Shown here: piece after piece, positions 14,802-26,491 of the stretch | Position numbering within the stretch: the first letter of the stretch is position 1 | How the letters are laid out: each line of letters begins with the position of its first letter | Origin: Bhargavaea cecembensis | GTDB taxonomy: Bacteria > Bacillota > Bacilli > Bacillales_A > Planococcaceae | NCBI RefSeq assembly: GCF_000826125.2 | Contig: NZ_LN651372.1 | Location: 257,862-303,900 of the forward strand | Reading direction: 5' to 3' | DNA: 46,039 nucleotides | Program-made: the position numbers and the translations under genes | The notes under the pieces: generated by a model | The model's database searches: none | What the model was told of the DNA's origin: nothing | Seen by the model: the letters and a program-made list of their open reading frames with translations, nothing else

Positions 14802-15599
14802 TCAGCCTCTGAGCAGCCAGAGTCCGGCGATGAGGGCGAGGAGTACGAGGATGGCGGCCGTGTCGCGCCAGTCCCATTTGAGCTGGCGGTAGCGTGTCCG
14901 GCCTTCGCCGCCCCGGTAGCCGCGGACTTCCATGGCGATGGCGAGGTCTTCGGCGCGCTTGAAGGCGCTGACGAAGAGTGGCACGAGAAGCGGGACGACG
15001 GCTTTTACGCGTTCTTTCATCGTCCCCGACGAGATGTCGGAGCCGCGGGCGAGCTGGGCTTTCAGGATTTTGTCGGTCTCGTCCATGAGCGTCGGGATGA
15101 ACCGGAGCGAGATCGACATCATGAGGGCGAGCTCATGCACCGGGAACTTCACTTTCTTCAGCGGGCCGAGGAGCACTTCAAGGCCGTCCGTGATGGAAAT
15201 CGGCGACGTCGTCAGCGTGAGGAGCGACGTCATGAGGACGAGCACGAGGAAACGGGTCGAGATGAAGATCCCCTGCCGGAGCCCCTCTTCGTACACTTTA
15301 ATGAAGCCGAACTCGAACAGCAGATCCCCCTGCCGCGTGAAGAAGATGTGGAGCAGGAACGTGAAGACAATCAGGAAGATGACGGGCTTCAGGCCGCCGA
15401 TCAGGAAGCCGATCCGCACCTTCGACACGAGGATCGAGAGAAGTGTGAAGCCGAGAAGCAGCGCATAGGATGCGGTGTTGTTCGCAAGGAACACCGCCGC
15501 GATGAAGATGAAGACGAAGATCAGCTTGGTTCTCGGATCGAGCCGGTGGACGAACGAATCGCCCGGAATATAGCGGCCGAACACCATTTTCTCCATCAT
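14802..15599 (-). CDS. ecfT: Energy-coupling factor transporter transmembrane protein EcfT
   Basis: 265 residues, the usual EcfT length. The membrane scaffold joins the two ATPases to interchangeable vitamin-binding S components. It starts GRYIPGDSFVHRLDPRTKL, has several membrane helices, and carries the two coupling motifs LARG (in AQLARGSD) and EVRGYRGG near the C-terminus that dock into the ATPases. The ATG at 15599 overlaps the ecfA2 stop (ATGA). No S component gene lies in the window. Confidence 0.95.
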   Translation of the reverse strand: MMEKMVFGRYIPGDSFVHRLDPRTKLIFVFIFIAAVFLANNTASYALLLGFTLLSILVSKVRIGFLIGGLKPVIFLIVFTFLLHIFFTRQGDLLFEFGFIKVYEEGLRQGIFISTRFLVLVLMTSLLTLTTSPISITDGLEVLLGPLKKVKFPVHELALMMSISLRFIPTLMDETDKILKAQLARGSDISSGTMKERVKAVVPLLVPLFVSAFKRAEDLAIAMEVRGYRGGEGRTRYRQLKWDWRDTAAILVLLALIAGLWLLRG

Positions 15600-16468
15600 C
15601 GGCGCCCATCCCCTTCCCGTACGGCCGAGGCAAGATAAGCCGCGAGCCTTTCTTCCGTGAGGCACGGAGGAGCCGGGGGAAGTCCGGCGCCGCGTTCGAA
15701 CTCGCGCTGGAAGGCGACGGTCCTCGGCACGCCGAGCCGCCACTGTGCAAGCCGCTCCGCATCACTGAAGACTTCCCCGGGAGGCCCTTGCAGGACGTTC
15801 GTGCCGTCGTGCATGACGATGATGTGGTCGCCGTACTGCGCGGCATCTTCCATGCTGTGGGTGACGAGGATGGTCGTCATGGAGCGTTCTCTGTGCAGCC
15901 GGTGGAACAGATCCATGATCTCTTTCCGGCCTGCCGGGTCGAGGCCCGCGGTCGGCTCGTCGAGGACGAGGACATCCGGCTCCATCGCCAGGACGCCGGC
16001 GATCGCGACCCGCCGCATCTGGCCGCCGGACAGGTCAAACGGCGACTTCTCCGCCGTCCCTTCCGGAAGGCCGAGCAGTGCGAGCAGTTCCGTCGCGCGC
16101 GCCTTTGCCTCTTCTTCCGGCACGCCGAAGTTGAGCGGGCCGAACATGATGTCTTTCAGGACGGTCTCCTCGAACAGCTGGTGTTCAGGGAACTGGAAGA
16201 CGATGCCGACCTTGCGCCTCACCGGACGCAGGGCCTTGCCTTTGGTCGCCCGGGTGATCTCCGTGTCCCCTGCCCGCACAACACCCTCTGTCGGCTTCAG
16301 GAGGGCGTTCAGGTGCTGGAGGAGCGTCGACTTGCCGGATCCGGTGTGACCGATGATGGCCGTGTAGGAGCCGGACGGGATGCGGACGTCCACGTCATGG
16401 AGCGCCTGCTTCTGAAACGGCGTCCCGGCCGCGTATGTGTAGCCTACCCGTTCAAGCGTGATGTCCAT
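15596..16468 (-). CDS. ecfA2: Energy-coupling factor transporter ATPase EcfA2
   Basis: 290 residues, an ABC ATPase. Walker A GHTGSGKST is at residues 40-48, the Q-loop is in VFQFPEHQLFEET, the signature is LSGGQMRRVAIAG and Walker B is VLVLDEPTAGLDP. The FPEHQLF Q-loop is the EcfA2 type. It forms a heterodimer with EcfA1 to power uptake of vitamins such as riboflavin, folate and thiamine through EcfT. Its start overlaps ecfA1 by 25 nt. Confidence 0.95.
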   Translation of the reverse strand: MDITLERVGYTYAAGTPFQKQALHDVDVRIPSGSYTAIIGHTGSGKSTLLQHLNALLKPTEGVVRAGDTEITRATKGKALRPVRRKVGIVFQFPEHQLFEETVLKDIMFGPLNFGVPEEEAKARATELLALLGLPEGTAEKSPFDLSGGQMRRVAIAGVLAMEPDVLVLDEPTAGLDPAGRKEIMDLFHRLHRERSMTTILVTHSMEDAAQYGDHIIVMHDGTNVLQGPPGEVFSDAERLAQWRLGVPRTVAFQREFERGAGLPPAPPCLTEERLAAYLASAVREGDGRR

Positions 16469-17286
16469 AGACTTTCCACCAACTTCCGTTCCGACATGGT
16501 CTCGTTGATCGTGACGCCCTGCTCCCTCAAAAGAGAAGACAGGCGCAGTGCAAACGGCAGATCGAGGCCGAGCGCCGTCAGTTCGTTCCCGTTTGCGAAT
16601 ACTTCTCTTGGCGTGCCTTCGGCAAACTTCCTGCCCCGGTTCATGACGACGATCCGGTCGGCGAGGAGCGCCTCTTCCAGGTCGTGGGTGATCGAGATGA
16701 CGGAGAGACCCGTCTTTTCCCGGAGTTCCAGGATGACCCGGATCACTTCCTCGCGGCCCTGGGGATCGAGCATCGACGTCGCCTCATCGAGGATGAGCAG
16801 CCGCGGCCTGAGCGCCAGCGCGCCGGCAATCGCGACCCGCTGTTTTTGTCCGCCCGAGAGATGCTGGGGCTCATGGTCGAGGAACCCGTCCATCTTCACC
16901 TGTCCGAGCGCTTCCCGGACGCGGACGGTCATTTCCTCGAATGGGATGCCGTTGTTCTCCAGGGCGAATGCAACATCGTCCTGGACGGTCGCTCCGACAA
17001 ACTGGTTGTCGGGATTTTGAAACACCATGCCCATCTGCGACCGCTTATCCCACAGGTTCTCTTCGGTGAGCGTGTCTCCGAATAGCTCGACTTTCCCTTC
17101 CTGCGGAAATAAAAGGCCGATCATCAATCGGGCGAGCGTCGACTTGCCCGACCCGTTATGGCCGACGACGGCGATCCACTCGCCGGGCTGCATATCAAAT
17201 GAAACGCCGTCCACGGCCATTGGCTTGTCCGGCTCGTCCGGCGTATATGTAAAACGGATGTCGTCCAGGGACAGGATCCGCTGCAT
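16444..17286 (-). CDS. ecfA1: Energy-coupling factor transporter ATPase EcfA1
   Basis: 280 residues. Walker A GHNGSGKST is at 42-50, the Q-loop FQNPDNQFVGATV is the EcfA1 type, the signature is LSGGQKQRVAIAG and Walker B is LLILDEATSMLDP, followed by the His-switch THD. First gene of the ECF group. A 460-bp gap containing two terminator-like hairpins and a 21-bp repeat array separates it from rplQ, so expression may not simply be a continuation of the ribosomal transcript. Confidence 0.95.
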   Translation of the reverse strand: MQRILSLDDIRFTYTPDEPDKPMAVDGVSFDMQPGEWIAVVGHNGSGKSTLARLMIGLLFPQEGKVELFGDTLTEENLWDKRSQMGMVFQNPDNQFVGATVQDDVAFALENNGIPFEEMTVRVREALGQVKMDGFLDHEPQHLSGGQKQRVAIAGALALRPRLLILDEATSMLDPQGREEVIRVILELREKTGLSVISITHDLEEALLADRIVVMNRGRKFAEGTPREVFANGNELTALGLDLPFALRLSSLLREQGVTINETMSERKLVESLWTSRLNG

Positions 17287-17375
17287 TGCAATTCCTCCTC
17301 TGCTCCACTCTGCTGTCTATTCTAACTGAAACCGGGCGGGCTGTCGTCCGGATGCGGCGGCCCGGCGGACGGGGC

Positions 17376-17476
17376 ATTCCGCAACGTTCCCCCTGAGATA
17401 CACAACGTTTCATCTCAGATACGCAACGTCTCACCACAGATACACAACGTCTCACCCGAGTTCCGCAACGTTTCCG
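17376..17476. repeat. Five-unit 21-bp tandem array, CAACGT core
   Basis: CAACGT starts at 17382, 17403, 17424, 17445 and 17466, exactly 21 bp apart. Inner units read like gatacacaacgtctcacc; the outer two are more degenerate (attccgcaacgtt). In three units the core is the palindrome AACGTT. It lies 96 nt upstream of ecfA1. The core has no sequence likeness to the TTGCAA arrays, but the layout is the same. Confidence 0.9.
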
Positions 17477-17510
17477 CACTCTCCCCGGCCGCATCGGGCC
17501 ATTCTTATGT

Positions 17511-17549
17511 AAAAAAAAAGCGCGCACCCCAAACGGTGACTGCGCTTTT
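17511..17549 (-). terminator. Second terminator in the rplQ-ecfA1 gap
   Basis: On the minus strand AAGCGC and CACC pair with GGTG and GCGCTT around a small internal loop, followed by nine T (complement of 17511-17519). Together with the hairpin at 17690-17733 it bounds a 140-nt stretch. Confidence 0.7.
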
Positions 17550-17689
17550 GTCGTATGGGCATATCCGGCGGTTGCTCACACCGCCGGCACCGTGATGGGG
17601 TGCGTAGAGCTAGACGCGACGGCCGCAATGGCTCCGCCCATCATAACACTCTGCTTTTTCATTGACGTATAAATCAAATCAGATAGCGG
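17550..17689 (-). other. Short spacer between two terminators; possible 28-codon ORF
   Basis: The stretch contains a GGCGG/CCGCC hairpin near 17565-17585. On the minus strand an ATG at 17662 opens a 28-codon frame, starting MKKQSVMMGGAIAAVA and ending at 17576. There is no clear Shine-Dalgarno site, so coding is doubtful. It could equally be a small processed RNA between two terminators. Confidence 0.2.
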
Positions 17690-17733
17690 AAAAAGGGGTG
17701 CTGTCCATGCTCAATAAACGGCACGCCCTTTTC
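17690..17733 (-). terminator. Terminator of the alpha cluster after rplQ
   Basis: On the minus strand AAAAGGGCGTGC pairs with GCACCCCTTTTT with one bulged C, ending in a T-tract. It begins 16 nt after the rplQ stop. Confidence 0.8.
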
Positions 17734-17748
17734 CATGCAATCAGTTGA

Positions 17749-18129
17749 TCAGACGAGTTCGATGATGACGACCGGTGCTCCGTCGCCGCGGCGCGGGCCG
17801 ACTTTCATGATGCGTGTGTAGCCGCCCTGGCGGTCAGCGTAGCGTGGTGCCACATCGTCGAACAGTTTCTGGATCGCGTAGACCGTTGTTTCATTGCCTT
17901 CTTCGTCTGTTTTCGAGACGACTTCGCGGCGGATGAATTCTGCAGCCTGGCGGCGTGCGTGGAGGTCACCGCGTTTCCCCAAAGTAATCATTTTCTCGAC
18001 GACGGAACGGAGCTCTTTCGCGCGCGTTTCAGTCGTCTGCAGACGTTCGTTGATGATGAGGTCAGTCGCAAGGTCACGCAGCATCGCTTTGCGCTGGGAG
18101 CTTGTACGTCCGAGTTTTCTGTAGCTCAT
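17749..18129 (-). CDS. rplQ: 50S ribosomal protein L17
   Basis: 126 residues. It begins [24 protein letters not shown], the L17 signature, and ends [17 protein letters not shown]. It is last in the alpha cluster after rpoA, with 48 nt between them, and is followed by a terminator. Confidence 0.97.
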   Translation of the reverse strand: MSYRKLGRTSSQRKAMLRDLATDLIINERLQTTETRAKELRSVVEKMITLGKRGDLHARRQAAEFIRREVVSKTDEEGNETTVYAIQKLFDDVAPRYADRQGGYTRIMKVGPRRGDGAPVVIIELV

Positions 18130-18177
18130 CGAGTTTCCCTCCTTCTTGTAGATATCGATCGGCCGCAGCCGTGGCGG

Positions 18178-19119
18178 TCAATCTTCCGTACGCAGGCCAA
18201 GCCCGAGGTCCTCAAGCTTCAGTTTCACTTCTTCAAGTGACTTGCGGCCGAGGTTGCGCACTTTCATCATCTCTTCTTCGGACTTGTTCGCGAGTTCGAG
18301 CACCGTATTGATGCCGGCACGCTTCAGGCAGTTGTAGGAGCGGACAGAGAGGTCAAGTTCCTCAATCGTCATCTCGAGGACTTTCTCTTTCTGGTCTTCT
18401 TCCTTCTCCACCATGATTTCGACGGATTGTGCTTCATCCGTCAGCCCGACGAAGATGTTCAGATGCTCGGTCAGGATCCTGGCCCCGAGCGAAATCGCCT
18501 CTTGCGGTCCGATGCTGCCATCGGTCCAGACATCGAGGGTCAATTTATCGTAATCGGACGATTGTCCGACCCGTGTGTTTTCCACCTGGAAATTGACGCG
18601 TGAGACTGGGGTATAAATGGAGTCGATCGGAATCACGCCGATTGGCAGATCTTCGCGTTTGTTCCGGTCGGCCGGGACATAGCCGCGCCCGCGCTGTGCA
18701 TACATGCGCATGCGGAGATGGCCGTTCTTGCCGACGGTCGCGATATGGAGATCCGGATTAAGGATTTCTACGTCGCTGTCGTGGGTGATGTCGGCGGCTG
18801 TGACCGCCTGGTCGCCTCTCACGTCGATCTCGATGACTTTCTCGTCATCCGAGTAGATTTTCAGGGCGAGCTTCTTGAGGTTCAGGATGATCGTCGCCAC
18901 GTCTTCGACGACGCCTTCGACTGTCGAGAACTCATGGAGGACCCCGTCAATCTGGATCGATGTGACTGCTGCACCCGGCAGCGAAGACAGGAGGATGCGG
19001 CGCAGGGAATTCCCCAGCGTGGTGCCGTATCCGCGCTCGAGCGGTTCAATGACGAACTTCCCGTAGCTCTTTTCTTCCGTCTTGATCGGTTCAATCCTCG
19101 GTTTTTCTATTTCGATCAT
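18178..19119 (-). CDS. rpoA: DNA-directed RNA polymerase subunit alpha
   Basis: 313 residues. The N-terminal dimerisation domain (to about 230) includes [25 protein letters not shown] and the beta/beta-prime contact region. After an acidic linker (EKEEDQKEK) the C-terminal domain has [19 protein letters not shown] and [15 protein letters not shown], the helix-hairpin-helix that binds UP elements and regulators. The order rpsM-rpsK-rpoA-rplQ is standard. Confidence 0.98.
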   Translation of the reverse strand: MIEIEKPRIEPIKTEEKSYGKFVIEPLERGYGTTLGNSLRRILLSSLPGAAVTSIQIDGVLHEFSTVEGVVEDVATIILNLKKLALKIYSDDEKVIEIDVRGDQAVTAADITHDSDVEILNPDLHIATVGKNGHLRMRMYAQRGRGYVPADRNKREDLPIGVIPIDSIYTPVSRVNFQVENTRVGQSSDYDKLTLDVWTDGSIGPQEAISLGARILTEHLNIFVGLTDEAQSVEIMVEKEEDQKEKVLEMTIEELDLSVRSYNCLKRAGINTVLELANKSEEEMMKVRNLGRKSLEEVKLKLEDLGLGLRTED

Positions 19120-19252
19120 TCAATTCACCCTCCCTCAAAACGTCCATGCATGGCGGTACCTATTGGAAATCGAACTTACAAGACAACGATTGCAGTTTCA
19201 CAAACCAGTTTATCCGTAAATCTCGTTTCTCAATCAAATGGACGGACAGCCA

Positions 19253-19663
<411 letters not shown>

Positions 19664-19666
19664 TTA

Positions 19667-20032
19667 TTATTTCTTCTTGTTCGCGACGGTCTTACGAGGA
19701 CCTTTACGTGTACGTGCGTTGTTCTTCGTATGTTGCCCGCGTACAGGAAGGCCTCGGCGGTGGCGGATTCCGCGGTAGCTGCCGATCTCCATCAGGCGTT
19801 TGATGTTGAGGGAAGTTTCGCGGCGAAGGTCACCTTCGACTTTGAGTGCGTCGATCTTTTCACGGATCGTGTCGAGCTCGGCGTCTGTCAGGTCGCGGAC
19901 GCGAGTGTCTTCGGATACGCCTGCATCGGCGAGGACCTTCTGGGAAGTTGTTTTCCCGATACCGAAAATATAAGTCAGAGCGATGACTACGCGCTTGTCG
20001 CGCGGTACGTCTACACCAGCAATACGTGCCAT
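19667..20032 (-). CDS. rpsM: 30S ribosomal protein S13
   Basis: 121 residues starting [25 protein letters not shown] with the basic tail [14 protein letters not shown]. It sits at the head of the 30S, contacting L5 and the P-site tRNA. It precedes rpsK and follows rpmJ by 25 nt. Confidence 0.97.
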   Translation of the reverse strand: MARIAGVDVPRDKRVVIALTYIFGIGKTTSQKVLADAGVSEDTRVRDLTDAELDTIREKIDALKVEGDLRRETSLNIKRLMEIGSYRGIRHRRGLPVRGQHTKNNARTRKGPRKTVANKKK

Positions 20033-20057
20033 ATTCTATCGTGCACCTCCTTGGGGA

Positions 20058-20186
<129 letters not shown>

Positions 20187-20208
20187 TTATCGTCCGGAGT
20201 GCTTCAGA

Positions 20209-20427
20209 TCATTTATAACGGTATGTGATACGGCCACGGGTCAAATCGTACGGGGAAAGTTCGACAGTCACCCGGTCGCCGGGCAGAATGCGGATATAGT
20301 GCATCCGGATTTTCCCGGAAACGTGTGCCAGGATCGTATGGCCGTTTTCGAGTTCTACGTTGAACGTCGCGTTCGGCAGTGTCTCCACGACCTTGCCTTC
20401 CACTTCGATTACATCATCTTTCGCCAT
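20209..20427 (-). CDS. infA: Translation initiation factor IF-1
   Basis: 72 residues, the exact IF-1 length, one OB fold. [21 protein letters not shown] and [21 protein letters not shown] are diagnostic. It blocks the A site during initiation. Upstream there is a 355-nt gap to adk, with a promoter at 20657 and a structured leader, so infA-rpmJ-rpsM-rpsK-rpoA-rplQ may form a separate transcription unit. Confidence 0.97.
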   Translation of the reverse strand: MAKDDVIEVEGKVVETLPNATFNVELENGHTILAHVSGKIRMHYIRILPGDRVTVELSPYDLTRGRITYRYK

Positions 20428-20655
20428 CCATCATCATCCCTTCAGGTCAAAATTTAAGGTCTCTCTTCATCCCGCTATGCCTTGCCTTTCAACATATGAC
20501 CGGTCTGCATGAGAGATGTCCGAAAGACTACCAGCGGATCCCGCTTCACGGAACCCGCCCGGCGCTTTCCGGCAAACACCCCGAGCGGGATGAGCGCAGC
20601 CTGAAAGCCCGGCACTGCGGGTTCCCCGCCCTCTGGCGGACGGTTCCACGGTACC
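20428..20655 (-). promoter_or_regulatory. Structured untranslated leader upstream of infA
   Basis: After the TATAAT at 20657 the transcript would run about 220 nt before infA. GGAACCCGC (complement of 20617-20625) pairs with GCGGGTTCC (complement of 20550-20558), enclosing further GC-rich hairpins, with a CCGCC/GGCGG hairpin just upstream. In Bacillus this interval normally holds map and a KOW-protein gene; neither is encoded here. Function unknown; an autoregulatory leader is one option. Confidence 0.4.
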
Positions 20656-20656
20656 C

Positions 20657-20662
20657 ATTATA
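20657..20662 (-). promoter_or_regulatory. -10 element upstream of infA
   Basis: A perfect TATAAT on the minus strand (complement of 20657-20662) preceded by AAGG. The -35 region is weak (ATGCAA at 17 bp). Confidence 0.45.
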
Positions 20663-20782
20663 CCTTGTTCCGGCGGGCATTGCATGGCCCGTGTCCCGGT
20701 GTGCCGGCAGTTCTGCCGCTTCCCGGTCCGTCCGGACTTCACATGCCGCATTGCAGGATCGTCATGCCGCCCCGGCAAGGGC

Positions 20783-21478
<696 letters not shown>

Positions 21479-21484
21479 TCACTT

Positions 21485-22780
21485 TCACTTCATGAACCCT
21501 TTGTAATGGCGCTTGACGAGCTGGGATTCCAGCTGCTTCATCGTTTCCAGTGCGACCCCGACGACGATCAGAAGGCTGGTGCCCCCGATCTGGACGGACT
21601 GCGGCAGGCCTGCCAGGTTGATGAAGAAGATCGGCAGGACCGAAATGACCGCAAGGAAGATGGCTCCGACGAATGTCAGGCGGTACAGAACACGGGTCAG
21701 GTAGCTTTGTGTGTCATTCCCCGGACGGATGCCCGGAATGTAAGCCCCCTGCTTCTTCAGGTTATCCGCGACATTCTCAGGATTGACCTGGACGAATGCG
21801 TAGAAGTACGTGAAGGCGATGATGAGCGCTACATAAATGACCATCCCGAGCGGCTTCGTATAGTCGAAGATCTCGATGATGGCCGCCGTCCATTTGTTTT
21901 GACCAAAGAACGACGCGAGCGATTGCGGGGTTATGATGAACGCCACGGCGAAGATTACCGGGATAACCCCCGCAGCGTTTACTTTCAATGGCAGGTGGGT
22001 CTGCTGGCCGGCCTGCTGGCGGCCGCGGCCCGATACACGCTTCGCATACTGGATCGGAATCTTCCGGAGCGCCTGCTGGACGTACACAACGCCCACCGTG
22101 ATGGCGACAATCGCAAGAACGAGCAGTACGAGAACCAGGATGTTCAGGAACAGGCGGTCGCCTGCGTCCTGCACTTGCTGGGCGTAGATCTGGTTCGCCG
22201 CGTTTGGAATCGCAGCCACGATCCCGGCGAAGATGATGATCGAGATGCCGTTGCCGACCCCTCTCTCGGTGATCTGCTCACCGAGCCACAGGAGGAATGA
22301 CGTGCCCGCCGTCAGGACGACTGCAATCACGAGATAAGTCGTGAAGCCGTCATCTTTGATGAGCGTGCCGCCATACATCCGGTTGAAGCCGTAAGACATC
22401 GCGATCGACTGGATGAACGCCAGGACGACCGTGAAGTAACGCGTGAACTGGGCGAGTTTCCTGCGCCCGACTTCGCCCTGCTTCGCCCATTCGGCGAATT
22501 TCGGGACGACATCCATCTGGAGAAGCTGGACGATGATCGATGCCGTGATATACGGCATGATCCCCATCGCCAGAATGGAGAAGTTCGCGAGCGCACCGCC
22601 CCCGAACGTGTTCAGGAAGCCGATGAGACTGAAGTCGTCGGCCGCCTGGAGCGCTGATGCATCGACGTTCGGCACCGGGATGAATGTCCCGAGCCGGAAG
22701 ACGACGAGGAGCGCAAGGGTGAAGAAGATTTTACTCCGGATTTCCCGGACGCGCATAAAGTTTGAGAGGGTCTGGAACAT
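21485..22780 (-). CDS. secY: Preprotein translocase subunit SecY
   Basis: 431 residues with the ten membrane helices of the SecYEG channel. Landmarks are the N-terminal [23 protein letters not shown], the plug region after helix 1, [13 protein letters not shown], the [10 protein letters not shown] cytoplasmic loop that contacts SecA and ribosome, and [12 protein letters not shown]. Its ATG overlaps the rplO stop by one base, the usual coupling in the spc cluster. Confidence 0.98.
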   Translation of the reverse strand: MFQTLSNFMRVREIRSKIFFTLALLVVFRLGTFIPVPNVDASALQAADDFSLIGFLNTFGGGALANFSILAMGIMPYITASIIVQLLQMDVVPKFAEWAKQGEVGRRKLAQFTRYFTVVLAFIQSIAMSYGFNRMYGGTLIKDDGFTTYLVIAVVLTAGTSFLLWLGEQITERGVGNGISIIIFAGIVAAIPNAANQIYAQQVQDAGDRLFLNILVLVLLVLAIVAITVGVVYVQQALRKIPIQYAKRVSGRGRQQAGQQTHLPLKVNAAGVIPVIFAVAFIITPQSLASFFGQNKWTAAIIEIFDYTKPLGMVIYVALIIAFTYFYAFVQVNPENVADNLKKQGAYIPGIRPGNDTQSYLTRVLYRLTFVGAIFLAVISVLPIFFINLAGLPQSVQIGGTSLLIVVGVALETMKQLESQLVKRHYKGFMK

Positions 22781-23220
22781 CAGATCACCTCTGCGGAGCC
22801 GCCTGCGTTCTCGATCGCCTCTTTGGCGGAAGCAGAGAATTTGTGTGCCCGCACAGTGACCTTCTTCTCGATCCGGCCGTTGCCGAGGATCTTGATGCCC
22901 GATTTTTCTTTGCTGACCATGCCGGTTTCGAGAAGGAGTTCAGGAGTGATCTCCGTGCCTTCTTCGAAGCGGTTCAGCGTGTCAAGGTTCACGATGGCAT
23001 ATTCCTTGCGGTTGATGTTCGTGAAGCCACGCTTCGGCAGACGCTGGAACAGAGGGAGTTGCCCACCCTCAAAGCCAGGACGCACACCGCCGCCGGACCG
23101 GGAGTTCTGGCCGTTTGCACCGCGGCCGGATGTCTTGCCGTTGCCGGAGCCCGGCCCGCGGCCGACCCGGTTGCGTTCTTTGCGGGATCCCGTTGCAGGT
23201 TTCAGTTCATGCAGTTTCAT
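22780..23220 (-). CDS. rplO: 50S ribosomal protein L15
   Basis: 146 residues. The glycine-rich N-terminal extension ([19 protein letters not shown], then [13 protein letters not shown]) threads into 23S rRNA, and the C-terminal globular part follows. Spacing to rpmD upstream is 31 nt. Confidence 0.97.
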   Translation of the reverse strand: MKLHELKPATGSRKERNRVGRGPGSGNGKTSGRGANGQNSRSGGGVRPGFEGGQLPLFQRLPKRGFTNINRKEYAIVNLDTLNRFEEGTEITPELLLETGMVSKEKSGIKILGNGRIEKKVTVRAHKFSASAKEAIENAGGSAEVI

Positions 23221-23251
23221 TTGACTGGCACCTCCTTATTATGGATTGGAA

Positions 23252-23431
23252 TTAGATTTCTTCTACTTTGACCAGGTGGCTGACCGTGTTGATCATGCCG
23301 CGGATGGCCGCGTTGTCTTCGTGCTCGACTGTCTGGTTCGTCTTGCGGAGGCCGAGCGCCTCGACTGTTTTGCGTTGAGCCGGTTTCGAACCGATCACGC
23401 TTTTATTCAGGGTGATTGCGAGTTTAGCCAT
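23252..23431 (-). CDS. rpmD: 50S ribosomal protein L30
   Basis: A 59-residue gene read from the minus strand: [20 protein letters not shown] at the start, [13 protein letters not shown] in the middle and SHLVKVEEI at the end, all typical of bacterial L30. GGGAAA and weaker purines precede the ATG. It lies between rpsE and rplO, as expected. Confidence 0.96.
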   Translation of the reverse strand: MAKLAITLNKSVIGSKPAQRKTVEALGLRKTNQTVEHEDNAAIRGMINTVSHLVKVEEI

Positions 23432-23444
23432 TAGTTTTCCCCCC

Positions 23445-23942
23445 TCAACCCAGCAGTTCTTCTACGGATTTGCCACGGAGTTTTGCGACATCCTCGGCAC
23501 GCTTCAGTTCTGTCAGGCCCTGGATTGTGGCGCGGACCATGTTGATCGGCGTGTTGGAGCCGAGGGATTTCGAAAGGATATCCGTGATTCCCGCGAGTTC
23601 GAGTACCGCACGGACAGGTCCGCCTGCGATAACACCGGTACCAGGTGCTGCCGGTTTGATGAAGACGGAACCTGCACCGAAACGTCCGATTACTTCGTGC
23701 GGTGTTGTGCCGTGGACCATCGGTACGTTGATGAGGTTTTTCTTCGCATCTTCAACAGCTTTGCGGATTGCATCCGGAACTTCCTGTGCCTTGCCTGTGC
23801 CGAAACCGACGCGGCCGTTCTTGTCGCCGACGACGACGAGTGCCGTGAAACGGAAGCGGCGGCCGCCCTTGACGACTTTCGCTACGCGGTTGATCGTTAC
23901 TACGCGTTCTTCGAACTCACTTTTCACTTCATTGCGACGCAT
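23445..23942 (-). CDS. rpsE: 30S ribosomal protein S5
   Basis: 165 residues. The double-stranded-RNA-binding-like N-terminal domain has [30 protein letters not shown], and the C-terminal domain has [23 protein letters not shown]. It lines the mRNA entry channel and affects decoding accuracy. Order rplR-rpsE-rpmD is standard. Confidence 0.98.
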   Translation of the reverse strand: MRRNEVKSEFEERVVTINRVAKVVKGGRRFRFTALVVVGDKNGRVGFGTGKAQEVPDAIRKAVEDAKKNLINVPMVHGTTPHEVIGRFGAGSVFIKPAAPGTGVIAGGPVRAVLELAGITDILSKSLGSNTPINMVRATIQGLTELKRAEDVAKLRGKSVEELLG

Positions 23943-23963
23943 TAAAGAGTCCCTCCTTCTTCA

Positions 23964-24326
23964 TTAAAATTCCAGGCCGTTTTCACGGGCTGCATCTGCC
24001 AGAGCTTTTACGCGGCCGTGGTAGAGATACCCTCCGCGGTCAAAGACGACAGATTTGATGTTCTTTTCGGAAGCGTTCTTCGCGAGGGCTTCGCCGACTT
24101 TCGCCGCAGCTTCTGCATTGGATGCGGAAGCCGTTTCGAGGCCTTTGTCCATAGTGGATGCACTTGCAAGTGTCACGCCGTTGGCATCGTCGATCAGCTG
24201 AGCATAGATATGCTTGTTCGAGCGGAAGACGTTCAGGCGCGGACGCTCGGCAGTGCCACTGATCTTCGAACGCACGCGTGCGTGGCGCTTTTTGCGGACC
24301 TCGTTCTTGTCCTTTTTCGTAATCAT
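23964..24326 (-). CDS. rplR: 50S ribosomal protein L18
   Basis: 120 residues from the ATG at 24326 ([19 protein letters not shown]). A GTG at 24335 is in frame but overlaps the AAAGGAGTG Shine-Dalgarno, so the ATG 6 nt after it is preferred. [20 protein letters not shown] and [23 protein letters not shown] are diagnostic. It binds 5S rRNA. Confidence 0.97.
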   Translation of the reverse strand: MITKKDKNEVRKKRHARVRSKISGTAERPRLNVFRSNKHIYAQLIDDANGVTLASASTMDKGLETASASNAEAAAKVGEALAKNASEKNIKSVVFDRGGYLYHGRVKALADAARENGLEF

Positions 24327-24357
24327 CGTGGTCACTCCTTTCGATGCCTATGCGGCA

Positions 24358-24897
24358 TTATTTCCCTGTCTTACCTTCTTTGCGGCGTACGTGTTCGCCT
24401 TCATAGCGGATCCCTTTGCCTTTGTAAGGCTCCGGCGGGCGTACCGCACGGATGTTGGATGCAAGTGCGCCTACGCGCTCCTTGTTGTATCCGCGGACGA
24501 TGATTTTCGTGTTGGAAGGAACTTCGACTTCAAGGCCGTCTTCCGGAACGAATTCAACCGGGTGGGAGTAGCCGACGTTCAGCACGAGCTTGCCGCCCTG
24601 CATCTGCGCACGGTAACCGACGCCGACGAGTTCGAGGGATTTCTCGAAGCCTTTCGATACGCCTTCGACCATGTTGTTCAGGAGTGAACGGGTCGTGCCG
24701 TGGATCGAACGGTGTTCCTTGTTGTCGGTCGGACGCGTCAGAGTGATGACGTTGCCTTCCTGGTTGATCGTGATGTCTTCGCTGAATGTACGAGTCAGTT
24801 CGCCTTTCGGGCCTTTTACCGTGACGGTGTTGTCATCGGCAACCGTGACTGTCACGCTTTCAGGCACTTCGATCAGCTTATTGCCAATACGGGACAT
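24358..24897 (-). CDS. rplF: 50S ribosomal protein L6
   Basis: 179 residues with two related domains. [16 protein letters not shown] at the start and [22 protein letters not shown]-type C-terminus (here [16 protein letters not shown]). It sits near the sarcin-ricin loop and the factor-binding site. Confidence 0.97.
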   Translation of the reverse strand: MSRIGNKLIEVPESVTVTVADDNTVTVKGPKGELTRTFSEDITINQEGNVITLTRPTDNKEHRSIHGTTRSLLNNMVEGVSKGFEKSLELVGVGYRAQMQGGKLVLNVGYSHPVEFVPEDGLEVEVPSNTKIIVRGYNKERVGALASNIRAVRPPEPYKGKGIRYEGEHVRRKEGKTGK

Positions 24898-24927
24898 AGT
24901 GTTGCACCTCCATTCGTTTGTAACTGA

Positions 24928-25326
24928 TTACCAGACGTATGCGACGACTTCGCCGCCGACTTGTTTCGCGCGCGCTTCTTTGTCTGTCAGGAGACCCTGG
25001 GACGTGGAAACGAGTGCGATGCCGAGACCGTTGAGGACTCTAGGAACTTCGCTTGTCTTCGCGTAGACGCGGAGACCCGGCTTCGAGATCCGCTTGAGGC
25101 CTGTGATGACGCGTTCGTTGTCCTGGCCGTACTTGAGGAAGATCCGGATGACCCCCTGCTTGTCATCTTCGATGTATTCCACGTCACGGACGAATCCTTC
25201 ACGCTTCAGGATTTCGGCGATCTCTTTTTTCATGTTGGAAGCAGGAACTTCCAGTTTTTCATGGCGAACCATGTTGGCGTTGCGGATACGTGTGAGCATA
25301 TCTGCGATCGGATCACTCATAGTCAT
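24928..25326 (-). CDS. rpsH: 30S ribosomal protein S8
   Basis: 132 residues. [21 protein letters not shown] and the C-terminal [21 protein letters not shown] are family signatures. The first ATG (25326) has AAGGAGG 9 nt upstream, so the start includes the short MTM extension. It binds the central domain of 16S rRNA. Confidence 0.97.
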   Translation of the reverse strand: MTMSDPIADMLTRIRNANMVRHEKLEVPASNMKKEIAEILKREGFVRDVEYIEDDKQGVIRIFLKYGQDNERVITGLKRISKPGLRVYAKTSEVPRVLNGLGIALVSTSQGLLTDKEARAKQVGGEVVAYVW

Positions 25327-25356
25327 TGTGTTTAACCTCCTTCCCAGAATGGGGGA

Positions 25357-26101
<745 letters not shown>

Positions 26102-26128
26102 CAGGAGTCCCTCCTTCCTCTATGTGGC

Positions 26129-26455
26129 TTATTTCTTGAATGGATCGGCGATGACTTCGCCGGATTTCTTGGCGACGCGGACTTTCTTGCCGTCTGCGTC
26201 CACTTTATAGCCGACACGGGTCGGTTCGCCCGATTTCGGATCGAGAAGCATGACGTTCGATACGTGGATCGGCGCCTCTTTGCTCAGGATGCCGCCCTGC
26301 GGGTTCTCCTGGTTCGGCTTCGTGTGTTTTTTGATGACGTTAACGCCTTCTACGATCACACGGTCTTTCTTAGGGAATGCAGCAAGGATGACGCCGGTTT
26401 TCCCTTTGTCTTTTCCTGTGATCACCTGGACTTTATCACCTTTTTTAACGTGCAT
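26129..26455 (-). CDS. rplX: 50S ribosomal protein L24
   Basis: 108 residues beginning [21 protein letters not shown], the KOW motif that is hallmark of L24, followed by [19 protein letters not shown]. It is an assembly initiator for the 50S subunit. Confidence 0.97.
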   Translation of the reverse strand: MHVKKGDKVQVITGKDKGKTGVILAAFPKKDRVIVEGVNVIKKHTKPNQENPQGGILSKEAPIHVSNVMLLDPKSGEPTRVGYKVDADGKKVRVAKKSGEVIADPFKK

Positions 26456-26491
26456 TCTCTTGCACCTCCTTGGTTGGCACTACCCTATGGA

